Positions 1 to 4,888 are shown, counted from the stretch's first letter. The stretch is DNA of 6,470 nt from JBDZUZ01 sp040255445 (GCA_040255445.1 JBDZUZ010000186.1:1-6470), one strand, 5' to 3'. The notes: a model not told the origin generated them from the letters alone. Translations and numbers: made by a program.

Positions 1-1
1 G

Positions 2-172
2 GCATCAGGCACGATGGGCCGATACGAATCCGGCATCCTCTTCGCCCTCCTCGCGCTGCTGGTGCAGAGCATGTTCGACACGATCTACGTGAACGGCGCA
101 ACCGCCGCGCTCGTGCTCACGCTCTTTTCGTGCTCCGTGCGATGGACTGAAAACGTACAGCGTACAACGTAA
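2..172 (+). CDS. C-terminal fragment of a membrane protein (possibly O-antigen ligase/polymerase-like)
   Basis: This is an open frame that enters from the left edge and gives 56 residues before TAA at 170-172. Codons up to about position 145 almost all end in G or C, as expected for a real gene in this genome. The adjacent frames read as arginine- and alanine-rich shadow. The fragment holds a hydrophobic stretch (GILFALLALLVQSMF), a short polar turn with the sequence FDTIYVNGA, and a second hydrophobic stretch (AALVLTLF), so it ends in one or two membrane helices. The layout loosely recalls the C-terminus of O-antigen ligase/polysaccharide polymerase proteins, but too little is visible for a firm call. 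The last seven or so residues (ENVQRTT) and the stop codon are encoded by heptad-repeat arm A (150-185), so the native C-terminus was probably replaced or extended by the repeat. Confidence 0.6.
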   Translation, partial: ASGTMGRYESGILFALLALLVQSMFDTIYVNGATAALVLTLFSCSVRWTENVQRTT

Positions 173-185
173 AGCGTACATGTTG
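150..185 (+). repeat. Heptad repeat arm A
   Basis: Four 7-bp units (150-156, 157-163, 164-170, 171-177) are followed by ACATGTTG (178-185). All four units end in CGT and have A at positions 1 and 3. The arm overlaps the end of the upstream membrane-protein gene, whose TAA straddles the junction of units three and four. It is the inverted partner of arm B (225-258): 30 of 33 aligned positions match across the four units and the ACATG core. Confidence 0.9.
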
Positions 186-224
186 CCGCCACGTGCGCAT
201 TGACAGCTACGCCACAGCAAGTCC

Positions 225-258
225 CATGTCCGCTTTACGTTGTACGCTTTACGCTTTT
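225..258 (-). repeat. Heptad repeat arm B
   Basis: Read on the - strand, four 7-bp units (257-251, 250-244, 243-237, 236-230) are followed by ACATGGGAC, a variant of the usual ACATGTTG core. The units are of the CGT/CGG class. It is inverted relative to arm A and sits directly downstream, head to tail, of arm C on the - strand. Confidence 0.9.
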
Positions 259-260
259 CC

Positions 261-293
261 GATGTCAGCTGTAAGCTGTCAGCTGTGAGCTTT
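261..293 (-). repeat. Heptad repeat arm C, overlapping the stop codon of the FmdB-like gene
   Basis: Read on the - strand, four units (293-287, 286-280, 279-273, 272-266) are followed by ACATC (265-261). The units belong to the CTN class (AAAGCTC and ACAGCTG types), distinct from the CGT units of arm B, which follows three bases later. Unit one begins with the last two bases of the TAA stop of the gene at 292-591. Confidence 0.9.
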
Positions 294-591
294 AGTCCGC
301 GCTGATCGACTTCGGCCCCTCTTTGCCCGCCACCCGTTCCATGTAGCCGTTGCCCTTCTTCTCGTACTTGGTGAACCCCAGCCGCTCGAGGTTCTTGTTC
401 GAGAGAGCCGATTTGCCCTTCATGTCCGACCACTTGCCGGCGATATTGGGGGCCAGGATGGCGCGGCGAACCTTCGCGCCCGTTTCGGGGTGCTTGGTCA
501 GGGCCTTGTCCTTCATGGACTGCACGATCTCGAACGTCTCGCCCGTGGGCTTGTCGTCCTTATCGAGAATCTCGTACACGTAGATGGGCAT
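292..591 (-). CDS. Cysteine-free FmdB-like small protein (degenerate zinc-ribbon family)
   Basis: The 99-residue protein opens with MPIYVYEILD and continues through FEIVQSMKD, HPETGAKVRR and an alanine-proline motif (LAPNIAG). This is the layout of FmdB-family regulatory zinc-ribbon proteins, which begin MPxYEYxCxxCG and carry a second CPxCG before a KVR(K/R) motif. Here the expected first CxxC is absent and the second is HPETG. The protein contains no cysteine at all, so it cannot form the classical zinc site. Residues 55-99 are lysine- and glycine-rich and polar. FmdB proteins are poorly understood, so no specific function is claimed. It is the last gene of the - strand block, 42 bp after the stop of its upstream neighbour. 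There is no clear Shine-Dalgarno; a TAAACT hexamer (597-602) lies five bases before the ATG, so a leaderless start is possible. Its TAA overlaps repeat arm C. Confidence 0.85.
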   Translation of the reverse strand: MPIYVYEILDKDDKPTGETFEIVQSMKDKALTKHPETGAKVRRAILAPNIAGKWSDMKGKSALSNKNLERLGFTKYEKKGNGYMERVAGKEGPKSISAD

Positions 592-633
592 GTCGGAGTT
601 TAGGGGCCGCGGCCGCGCCTCATCCGGGTCGGC

Positions 634-954
634 TCAGCCGAAGGTCTGGCCCGACTCCACATCCATCATCTTCCACCCCAGCGACTTGCACATGCGGCTC
701 AGGACCGGCCAGGCGGTCTCCTCGTCGCTCACATTGACGATCGCCTGGGTGACCTCCCCATCGGTCGCGGGGATCTCGACGACCATGCCCGGGCCGTAGA
801 GCATCTCGGTGCCCATGTTCTTGCCGGGGCCGCCGTCGGGGCCGGTGTTGAAGTCGGCGAGGGCTGCGCGGACTTCCCGCGGCTTGCCCAGCGGCTTCAT
901 CGCACCCCCGTCGCCGGGGCTGAGCAGCACGAGTTGTCGGCGCTTGCGGGGCAC
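634..954 (-). CDS. Hypothetical protein, translationally coupled to the response regulator
   Basis: The product is a 106-residue soluble protein of unknown function, starting at GTG (952-954). That GTG immediately follows the TAA (955-957) of the response regulator, so translation is probably coupled by termination and reinitiation. This is the reason for choosing GTG over the internal ATG at residue 19. The N-terminus is basic (PRKRRQLVLL). A glycine-rich loop follows (residues about 38-54), then GPGMVVEIPATDGEVTQAIV, then an acidic-to-aromatic segment VSDEETAWPVLSRMCKSLGW. There are no membrane segments, no signal peptide and only one cysteine. I do not recognise a domain. Clean GC-ending codons and tight packing between neighbours support it as a real gene. 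Confidence 0.75.
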   Translation of the reverse strand: MPRKRRQLVLLSPGDGGAMKPLGKPREVRAALADFNTGPDGGPGKNMGTEMLYGPGMVVEIPATDGEVTQAIVNVSDEETAWPVLSRMCKSLGWKMMDVESGQTFG

Positions 955-1395
955 TTAGTCGTTGTCCTCTTCGTCGCCGTCCTCGTCGTCCTCGACATCG
1001 GGGAGCGAGGCCAGCAGCTCCGCGGCGGTGTCGAGCAGCCGCTCGAGGGGCACCGGCTTGAGCAGGTACTTATCGACGCCCAGCGACTCGGCGTACGCCT
1101 GGTGCCGGCGGCCCTCGTTGGCCGTGACCATGATCACGAGCGGCGAGTCCTCGTACCCCTTGATCTTCTCGAGCACCAGAAAGCCGGAGCGCTTGGGCAG
1201 CATCATGTCGAGCACGACGATGTCGGGCGGGTCCTCGCGGCAGATCCGCACCGCCTCGTTGCCGTCGCTGGCGAGCTGGGTCAGCGCGCCCTCGGCCTGG
1301 AAGGCCGCCTCGAACGATTCGAGCACATCGCGGTCGTCGTCGACGATGAGGATCCGGGCATCTTCGAGACGCTGTTCGCGCTGGGTCATCGGCAT
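955..1395 (-). CDS. Stand-alone receiver-domain response regulator (CheY-like)
   Basis: The 146-residue protein is essentially one receiver domain. The acidic cluster is ILIVDDD (Asp19-21), the phosphoacceptor is Asp63 in VVLDMMLP, the switch Thr is Thr91 in IMVTAN, and the conserved Lys is Lys113 in LLKPV. All key residues are present, so phosphorylation by a histidine kinase is expected; no kinase is in the window. No DNA-binding output domain follows. Instead there is a highly acidic tail of about 14 residues (DVEDDEDGDEEDND), so output is probably by protein contact. The frame stays open upstream to 1557, but that extension is low-complexity and overlaps the acyltransferase gene. On the - strand, GAGAGG lies seven bases before the ATG at 1395, and GGAG lies eight bases before a second ATG at 1389, so either may be used. 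It sits 97 bp after the acyltransferase stop and directly abuts the next gene. Confidence 0.93.
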   Translation of the reverse strand: MPMTQREQRLEDARILIVDDDRDVLESFEAAFQAEGALTQLASDGNEAVRICREDPPDIVVLDMMLPKRSGFLVLEKIKGYEDSPLVIMVTANEGRRHQAYAESLGVDKYLLKPVPLERLLDTAAELLASLPDVEDDEDGDEEDND

Positions 1396-1466
1396 GGCTC
1401 CGCCTCTCTGTGGCTGCCCCGAGGCCGGGGCGTGGTGCTGGTGAAGATAGGCCCGCGGGGTGGCGT

Positions 1467-1482
1467 CCGCGCCGGAGCGCGG
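1467..1482 (-). other. Small GC hairpin between acyltransferase and response regulator
   Basis: A perfect 6-bp stem (CCGCGC/GCGCGG) with a 4-base loop lies just after the acyltransferase stop. There is no T-run on either strand, so it is not a classical terminator. It could act as an mRNA 3'-end stabiliser or be incidental in GC-rich sequence. Confidence 0.3.
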
Positions 1483-1492
1483 CGGGTTGTCC

Positions 1493-2563
1493 TCAGGCCT
1501 TCGCCGCGGCGGCCACATCGAGGCGGCTGCGTTCCACGATCCGCTCGACGTCCGCATCGGTCATCCACGGCAGGCTCGCGAGCTTCTCGCGGAGCTGCGG
1601 TGGGAAGGGCTTGCCGTGCCGTTCGTGGCCCGGCCGGCTCCGCCAGATACGGTGCATCCACAGGTACTGTTCCGGCGCCCTCCGGACCATGACCTCCATC
1701 GCCCGCCGGTACCGCGCGGTCAGATAAAACAAGGGATCCGGGTGCGAGGACCAGTCCTCGGGACCGAAGGTGTCGATCAGCTCGACGCTGTAGCGGAGGG
1801 ACTTTGGACCGATGGTGGCCGCGGCGGGCCAGTTGGGGACGGTCTCATCGGGCCGCAGGCGGCGGGCGACGCCGCAGACGACGCGGACATTGTTGTTGAT
1901 GGCGAGCAGGCCGATCGACTTGTAGGTGCTGGTGAGGCGGCCGAAGAACGGGGCAAATACGCCGCGGTCGCCGCCGGACTGATCGGCGACCAGGCCCACG
2001 GGCTGGCCCGCGGCGAGGACGGGCGGGAGCGATTTCACCGCGCCGAACTTGCTGTGCATGGTCAGGCCGCGGCGGGAGCGGGTCTCGCGGACCCAGGCAT
2101 CGGCGGGGCGGTTGTCGAGGGGGCGATAGACCGCGTGCATCGGGAAGCCGAGCATGGCGATCGAGTAGCCGATGAGCTCCCAGTTGCCGCAGTGCCCGCT
2201 GATGAGGATGACCGGGTCGCGTGCGAGCAGGGCGCGGAGGGCGGGGGAGATCTCGGTGAAGTGGAGGTGGCGGGAGAAGCCGTCGTGCGTGATGAAGCGG
2301 GGGGCGTGGGCGAACTCGACGGCGAGCTGGAAGAAGTGCTCGTAGGAGTTGACGGCGATCTCGTGGACCTGGTCTTCGCTCCACTCGGGGAAGGCATCGC
2401 GGATGTTGTTGATGGCGCGGGGGAAGCGCTTGCGGTTGATGCGGCTGGTGGCGAAGGAGCGGCCCATCGCGCGGGCGATGTTCATCGAGGGTTCGAGGCC
2501 GATGGTGAGCGGGATCGAGATCGCGGTCTCGAGGCCTTTCCACAGGACCGCCTGCAGCCACAT
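1493..2563 (-). CDS. LpxL/HtrB-family lipid A (Kdo2-lipid A-type) acyltransferase
   Basis: The 356-residue protein belongs to the lysophospholipid/lipid A acyltransferase superfamily. These enzymes transfer an acyl chain from acyl-ACP to a lipid A precursor at the inner face of the cytoplasmic membrane. The catalytic HX4E motif is GHCGNWE (His124, Glu129). The second block is YRPLDN (146-151). The third is VADQSGG around Asp194, leading to FAPFFG (203-208). The C-terminal signature QYLWMHRIWRSRP (299-311) is typical of LpxL/LpxM proteins. The N-terminus is hydrophobic to amphipathic and fits membrane anchoring. The frame extends to a TTG at 2635, but that codon lies in the T-tract of the upstream gene's terminator. 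ATG 2563 has AGGA five bases upstream and a plausible promoter before it. The exact acceptor lipid is not decidable from sequence. It is the first gene of the block that includes the response regulator. Confidence 0.9.
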   Translation of the reverse strand: MWLQAVLWKGLETAISIPLTIGLEPSMNIARAMGRSFATSRINRKRFPRAINNIRDAFPEWSEDQVHEIAVNSYEHFFQLAVEFAHAPRFITHDGFSRHLHFTEISPALRALLARDPVILISGHCGNWELIGYSIAMLGFPMHAVYRPLDNRPADAWVRETRSRRGLTMHSKFGAVKSLPPVLAAGQPVGLVADQSGGDRGVFAPFFGRLTSTYKSIGLLAINNNVRVVCGVARRLRPDETVPNWPAAATIGPKSLRYSVELIDTFGPEDWSSHPDPLFYLTARYRRAMEVMVRRAPEQYLWMHRIWRSRPGHERHGKPFPPQLREKLASLPWMTDADVERIVERSRLDVAAAAKA

Positions 2564-2599
2564 CGGGATCCTGGATTTGGGCAGTTCGCGCACGGGCCG

Positions 2600-2629
2600 A
2601 CTGTAGCGGGGCGCGGGCGCAGCGGCCAA
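2600..2629 (-). promoter_or_regulatory. Putative promoter of the acyltransferase block
   Basis: On the - strand, TTGGCC (2629-2624) and TACAGT (2605-2600) are separated by 18 bases, a sigma-70-like arrangement with a partial -35 match. Transcription would begin near 2593, about 30 bases before the ATG at 2563, and just after the terminator of the preceding gene. The position is sensible, but the match is only moderate. Confidence 0.35.
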
Positions 2630-2663
2630 AAACAAAGGCGGGCGCTGATGGTCAGCGCCCGCC
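2625..2663 (-). terminator. Intrinsic terminator of the coiled-coil/BRCT-like gene
   Basis: A perfect 12-bp stem (2637-2648 with 2652-2663) with a 3-base loop begins 24 bp beyond the TAA of the gene at 2688-4055. Read on the - strand it is followed by TTTGTTTTTGG, a good U-tract. This is a textbook Rho-independent terminator and separates that gene from the acyltransferase block. Confidence 0.92.
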
Positions 2664-2687
2664 GGGAAGTCGGTGATTTCGGGCCGC

Positions 2688-4055
2688 TTACCGCTTGCCG
2701 ATCAGCGTGTAGAGCCGGTTCTCGTTGAGGATCGGCACGCTGGTGGAGGAGGCCTGGCGGAAGAGCTCGTCGTAGCGCTCGACATCGCGCTGCTGGCGGA
2801 CGAACTGCTGGACGACCTCGAAGGGGGCATCGCTGCTGGGCCGCGGCGGGACGAGGGGACGCTCGCCGAGCACGAGGAAGTCGACATCGCCGGTGAGGTC
2901 GTCGACGGCCTGGCCGCCCCAGCGCTCGATGATCGCGGTCAGGTCCTGCCGCTCGAGCGTGGTGGCGATGCCGTCGCGGTTCACATCGAAGTTTCCGTAG
3001 ACGACGAACTTGTAGATCTTGCTGGGGTCGTAGACCGCGTTGGCGATCACATCGCTGTTGACGATGGGGTTGCCGCGGGCTTCGGTGAGGACGCGGCAGA
3101 TCGAGGTGGTGTCGTTGACGTTGATGACCTCGAGGGTGGCCTTGCCGGGCGGGTAGACGCCGTTCTCGTCGGGGCGGATCTGGGAGGCATCGCCGTAGAC
3201 GGTGAAGGTCATGCCCAGGACGACGCGGTTGTTGCGGCCGATCGAGATGAAGGCCTCGCGGTTGACGGAGTTGACGCCGATGATCTGGCCGTCGACGAGG
3301 GCGGCCTCTTCGCGGGGCTTGAGGGTCTCGTTGTTGCGCTGGCCGCGGAGGGCCTGGAGCTGGTTGGTGAGGATCAGGCGCTCCTCGGTGAGGGCGGCGA
3401 GCTGGTCCTCAAGCTGCTTCTGGCGCTCGGCGGCGGCGGTGGTGGCGCGGTCGAGGCGCTGGTCGAGCTCGCCCTTGTACTGGTCGGCGCCCTGGCGGTA
3501 GCGCTCGATCTCGTTCTTGTAGGTGTTGACCTCGGCGGTGAGGGCGTCGATGGTCTGCTGGTGGCGGGACTCGATGGCGGTGATGCGGGCGACCTCGTTC
3601 TGCAGGTCGGTGATGGCCCGCTGGCGGGCGGCCTCGGCCTGCTCGAGCTGTCGGTTGAGGGTCTCGATCTGACCGTTGAGGTTCTGGACGGTCTGGATGA
3701 GGGGGGCGGTGCCGGCGTTGGGGGTGTTGGCGATGCGGGTCTGGAGGTCCGCGAGGGTGTCGCGGCGGTTGCCGGTGACCTGCTGCATGATCGACCCCTG
3801 CGCATCGGCGAGGTAGCCGACGAGGGAATCGCGGTTGGTCTTGGCGGTCTGGATCAGGCCGCGGATGTCATCGCGGTTGCGCTGGGCGGGGGCGATGATC
3901 TCGGCCTGCTCTGCCTGGACGGTCTCGAGCTGGCGCTGAGCGTCGCGGGCCTGCCCGAAGAAGATGGCGAAGAGGACAAAGCAGGCGATAAAGCCCAGGC
4001 CGAGGACGATGATCGCGGCCCAGAAACCGGTGTTTGAACTGCTGCGAGCGGCCAT
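2688..4055 (-). CDS. Membrane-anchored coiled-coil protein with FlgT_C-like and BRCT-like domains
   Basis: The 455-residue protein has four visible parts. Residues 11-33 form one strongly hydrophobic helix (FWAAIIVLGLGFIACFVLFA core) after a short basic start. Residues about 35-250 are Gln/Glu/Arg/Ala-rich with heptad-like spacing and form a long coiled coil. Residues about 254-340 (GQIIGVNSVNREAFISIG, then a G-M-x-F-x-V-Y motif, later INVNDTTSICRVL and NPIVNSDVI) resemble the FlgT C-terminal/SH3-like beta domain found in many envelope proteins. Residues about 346-400 (YKFVVYGNF, IIERWGGQAVDDLTGDVDFL, VLGERP) resemble a BRCT fold. A helical tail ends the protein. The frame continues to 4229, but ATG 4055 directly precedes the anchor helix and the upstream part lacks coding character. 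A weak GGGAG lies 11 bases before it. Function is unknown; topology (periplasmic or cytoplasmic coil) cannot be settled from the charges. A strong terminator follows. Confidence 0.88.
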   Translation of the reverse strand: MAARSSSNTGFWAAIIVLGLGFIACFVLFAIFFGQARDAQRQLETVQAEQAEIIAPAQRNRDDIRGLIQTAKTNRDSLVGYLADAQGSIMQQVTGNRRDTLADLQTRIANTPNAGTAPLIQTVQNLNGQIETLNRQLEQAEAARQRAITDLQNEVARITAIESRHQQTIDALTAEVNTYKNEIERYRQGADQYKGELDQRLDRATTAAAERQKQLEDQLAALTEERLILTNQLQALRGQRNNETLKPREEAALVDGQIIGVNSVNREAFISIGRNNRVVLGMTFTVYGDASQIRPDENGVYPPGKATLEVINVNDTTSICRVLTEARGNPIVNSDVIANAVYDPSKIYKFVVYGNFDVNRDGIATTLERQDLTAIIERWGGQAVDDLTGDVDFLVLGERPLVPPRPSSDAPFEVVQQFVRQQRDVERYDELFRQASSTSVPILNENRLYTLIGKR

Positions 4056-4228
4056 TGGTTTCGGCACTCCCGGCTGAGACAGCCATCGGACAGGCGGCGG
4101 ATCGCCGCGGGAAAGACGCTTGGACAAAGGCCCGGCGGACGCGTGGCGTCCGGAGCGAGGGCCCGGGTGCATCCCTACGCACGGGTTCTGGAAGGGGTTG
4201 CCTTTCCGGGCCCGAGTTTGGGTCCGCA

Positions 4229-4257
4229 AGTGTGACGGGTTTGGGCGGGGCCGTCAA
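4229..4257 (-). promoter_or_regulatory. Putative promoter of the coiled-coil/BRCT-like gene
   Basis: On the - strand TTGACG (4257-4252) matches five of six -35 consensus bases. A 17-base spacer leads to CACACT (4234-4229), a weak -10. It would give a leader of about 170 bases containing the hairpins at 4136-4152 and 4094-4108. Confidence 0.3.
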
Positions 4258-4274
4258 GGAGGGGGGAGGGGGGA

Positions 4275-4311
4275 AGAGCTTACAGATGACAGCTCACAGC
4301 TGACATGTTGG
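4275..4311 (+). repeat. Heptad repeat arm D (solitary)
   Basis: Four units (4275-4281, 4282-4288, 4289-4295, 4296-4302) are followed by ACATGTTGG (4303-4311). The units are mostly of the CTN class, like arm C, with one variant (ACAGATG). No inverted partner is visible before the DUF486 gene, so this is a single arm. It is flanked by G-runs on both sides and is the only copy not touching a stop codon or paired with one that does. Confidence 0.88.
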
Positions 4312-4312
4312 T

Positions 4313-4331
4313 GGGTGGGGCTGGGGGTGGG
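4313..4331 (+). other. G-quadruplex-forming motif
   Basis: Runs of 3, 4, 5 and 3 guanines are separated by loops of 1, 2 and 1 bases, fitting the strict G3+N1-7 rule. It lies two bases after arm D on the + strand. Further G-runs lie at 4261-4266, 4268-4273 and after 4350. The motif is seen directly; folding in the cell is inferred. Confidence 0.6.
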
Positions 4332-4406
4332 AGGCAGGATAGCCTGAATGGGTGGGGGCGGCGTGTGCGTCTTCTTTCGCTGCCTCGGTGAGTCGATTCA
4401 GGGGAA

Positions 4407-4434
4407 GGCATCAAGCCATGCGGCATCAAGCCAT
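4407..4434 (+). repeat. Tandem 13-bp direct repeat upstream of the DUF486 gene
   Basis: GGCATCAAGCCAT occurs at 4407-4419 and again, without mismatch, at 4422-4434, separated by GC (period 15). It lies 20 bp before the ATG of the next gene. Part of it is complementary to that gene's first codons. Confidence 0.92.
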
Positions 4435-4469
4435 CGAGGGGTAGTCTTTTTGCATGCCGCGATGGCTTG
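4412..4469 (+). promoter_or_regulatory. Candidate start-codon-sequestering stem-loop with an alternative fold
   Basis: Bases 4412-4426 pair with 4454-4469, giving 15 bp with one bulged G (4461). The stem includes the ATG at 4454-4456. Alternatively, the second repeat copy (4427-4436, CAAGCCATCG) pairs perfectly over 10 bp with 4460-4469, leaving AGGGG and the ATG in a 23-base loop. The two folds use the same bases 4460-4469, so they exclude each other. The complementarity is seen; a switch function is inferred and requires transcription to start upstream of 4412. Confidence 0.4.
4442..4447 (+). promoter_or_regulatory. Possible -10 element for a leaderless DUF486 transcript
   Basis: TAGTCT fits the TANNNT pattern and ends six bases before the ATG at 4454, the spacing seen at leaderless genes in several GC-rich bacteria. 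No -35 is evident. If this is the promoter, the start-codon stem-loop would not be in the mRNA. Confidence 0.25.
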
Positions 4470-4813
4470 TCACCGTTCTGTTGCTGGTCGCCTCGAACAT
4501 CTTCATGACGACGGCGTGGTACTACCACCTCAAGAAGCCGGGGTGGGGGCTCGCGGCGGCGATCGGGTTGTCGTGGTTGATCGCGCTGCCCGAGTACATG
4601 CTGCAGGTGCCGGCGAATCGGGCGGGGCACTTTGCGCACGGGGGTCCGTTCACCGCAGCGCAGCTCAAGATCATTCAGGAGGCGATCACGCTGGTGGTGT
4701 TCACAGGCTTCGCGTGGGTGGTGCTCAAGGAGAAGCTGCGGTGGACGGATGGGGTGGCGTTCGCGATGGTGATGGGGGCGGTGGCGGTGTCGGTGCTGGG
4801 GAGAAAAGCGTAA
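4454..4813 (+). CDS. DUF486 / DMT-family small membrane protein
   Basis: The 119-residue protein has four predicted membrane helices (about 4-21, 31-49, 73-91, 98-115). Its signatures are those of the DUF486 family, which is placed among small drug/metabolite-transporter-like proteins: FMTTAWYYHL after helix 1, EYMLQVPANRAGH after helix 2, and QLKIIQEAITLVVFTGFA entering helix 3, followed by LKEKLRW. Length and motif order are those of a complete family member. No substrate is known. The only strong candidate start is the ATG at 4454; a weak GAGGGG (4436-4441) is 12 bases upstream. The last three residues (RKA) and the TAA (4811-4813) lie in repeat arm E, so this gene's end coincides with the repeat. 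It is followed in the same direction by the DASS transporter gene, 123 bp away. Confidence 0.9.
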   Translation: MPRWLVTVLLLVASNIFMTTAWYYHLKKPGWGLAAAIGLSWLIALPEYMLQVPANRAGHFAHGGPFTAAQLKIIQEAITLVVFTGFAWVVLKEKLRWTDGVAFAMVMGAVAVSVLGRKA

Positions 4814-4841
4814 AGCGTAAAGTGGACAGTGGACATGTTGG
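4805..4841 (+). repeat. Heptad repeat arm E, overlapping the DUF486 stop codon
   Basis: Four units (4805-4811, 4812-4818, 4819-4825, 4826-4832) are followed by ACATGTTGG. The first two units are AAAGCGT; the next two are of the TGG class. The TAA stop of the DUF486 gene straddles units one and two. It is the inverted partner of arm F: 28 of 36 positions match including the ACATGTTG core. Confidence 0.9.
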
Positions 4842-4888
4842 CGCGGGGGAGTGCTCCGCGCACCGCGGTCGTCATCGCCCATTCGCTG

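Larger units (their letters stand above)
150..258. terminator. Imperfect inverted repeat A/B, candidate bidirectional terminator
   Basis: Arms A and B form a stem of about 33 bp around a 39-bp centre (186-224). It lies between two convergent genes. Each strand of the stem ends in a four-T run (255-258 on +, and the complement of 150-153 on -), because the A-rich start of one arm pairs with the T-rich end of the other. This is the geometry of a bidirectional intrinsic terminator, although the U-tracts are short and the loop is large. The structure is seen in the sequence; the termination role is inferred. It may instead be simply the palindromic form of a mobile repeat. Confidence 0.4.
4056..4453. 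other. Divergent intergenic region, 398 bp, no gene seen
   Basis: This gap separates the - strand coiled-coil gene from the + strand DUF486 gene. From left to right it holds small hairpins at 4094-4108 (5-bp stem) and 4136-4152 (perfect 7-bp stem, 3-base loop), which would lie in the 5' leader of the - strand transcript. It then has a candidate - strand promoter (4229-4257), two G-runs (4261-4266 and 4268-4273), heptad arm D, a G-quadruplex motif (4313-4331), a tandem 13-bp repeat (4407-4434) and a TAGTCT hexamer just before the DUF486 start. Open frames crossing it look like shadow. Confidence 0.8.

Noticed and set aside
150..293. CRISPR-like array
   Set aside because: The repeat unit is 7 bp without unique spacers, arms are inverted, and no cas gene is present.
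5..433. - strand open frame across the left edge and the A/B/C repeats
   Set aside because: It runs through three intergenic repeat arms and has no coherent composition; the + strand fragment and the FmdB-like gene explain the flanks better.
607..617. Palindromic GCGGCCGC-type sequence between the FmdB-like gene and its neighbour
   Set aside because: Short GC palindromes are expected by chance in this composition; no T-run or other context supports a function.
1396..1557. N-terminal extension of the response regulator
   Set aside because: It overlaps the acyltransferase 3' end and is low-complexity; good ribosome-binding sites precede the ATGs at 1395 and 1389.
1460..2728. Large + strand open frame (422 codons) opposite the acyltransferase
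   Set aside because: It is a shadow of the real - strand gene; its translation is Gly/Ala/Arg/Asp/Val-rich with no recognisable motif, whereas the - strand product has full LpxL signatures.
2673..4037. Large + strand open frame (454 codons) opposite the coiled-coil gene
   Set aside because: It is low-complexity (strings of Gly, Leu, Val, Asp) typical of the complement of a Gln/Glu/Arg-rich coiled-coil gene in GC-rich DNA; the - strand has an anchor helix, domains and a terminator.
4056..4229. N-terminal extension of the coiled-coil protein
   Set aside because: The frame is open, but the residues are basic and proline-rich without conservation signs; the ATG at 4055 directly precedes the membrane anchor.
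4343..4402. Inverted 7-mers CCTGAAT and ATTCAGG and a near-palindrome TGAGTCGATTCA (4389-4400) as operator
   Set aside because: The match is short and distant, and no regulator gene is nearby, so chance occurrence is likely.
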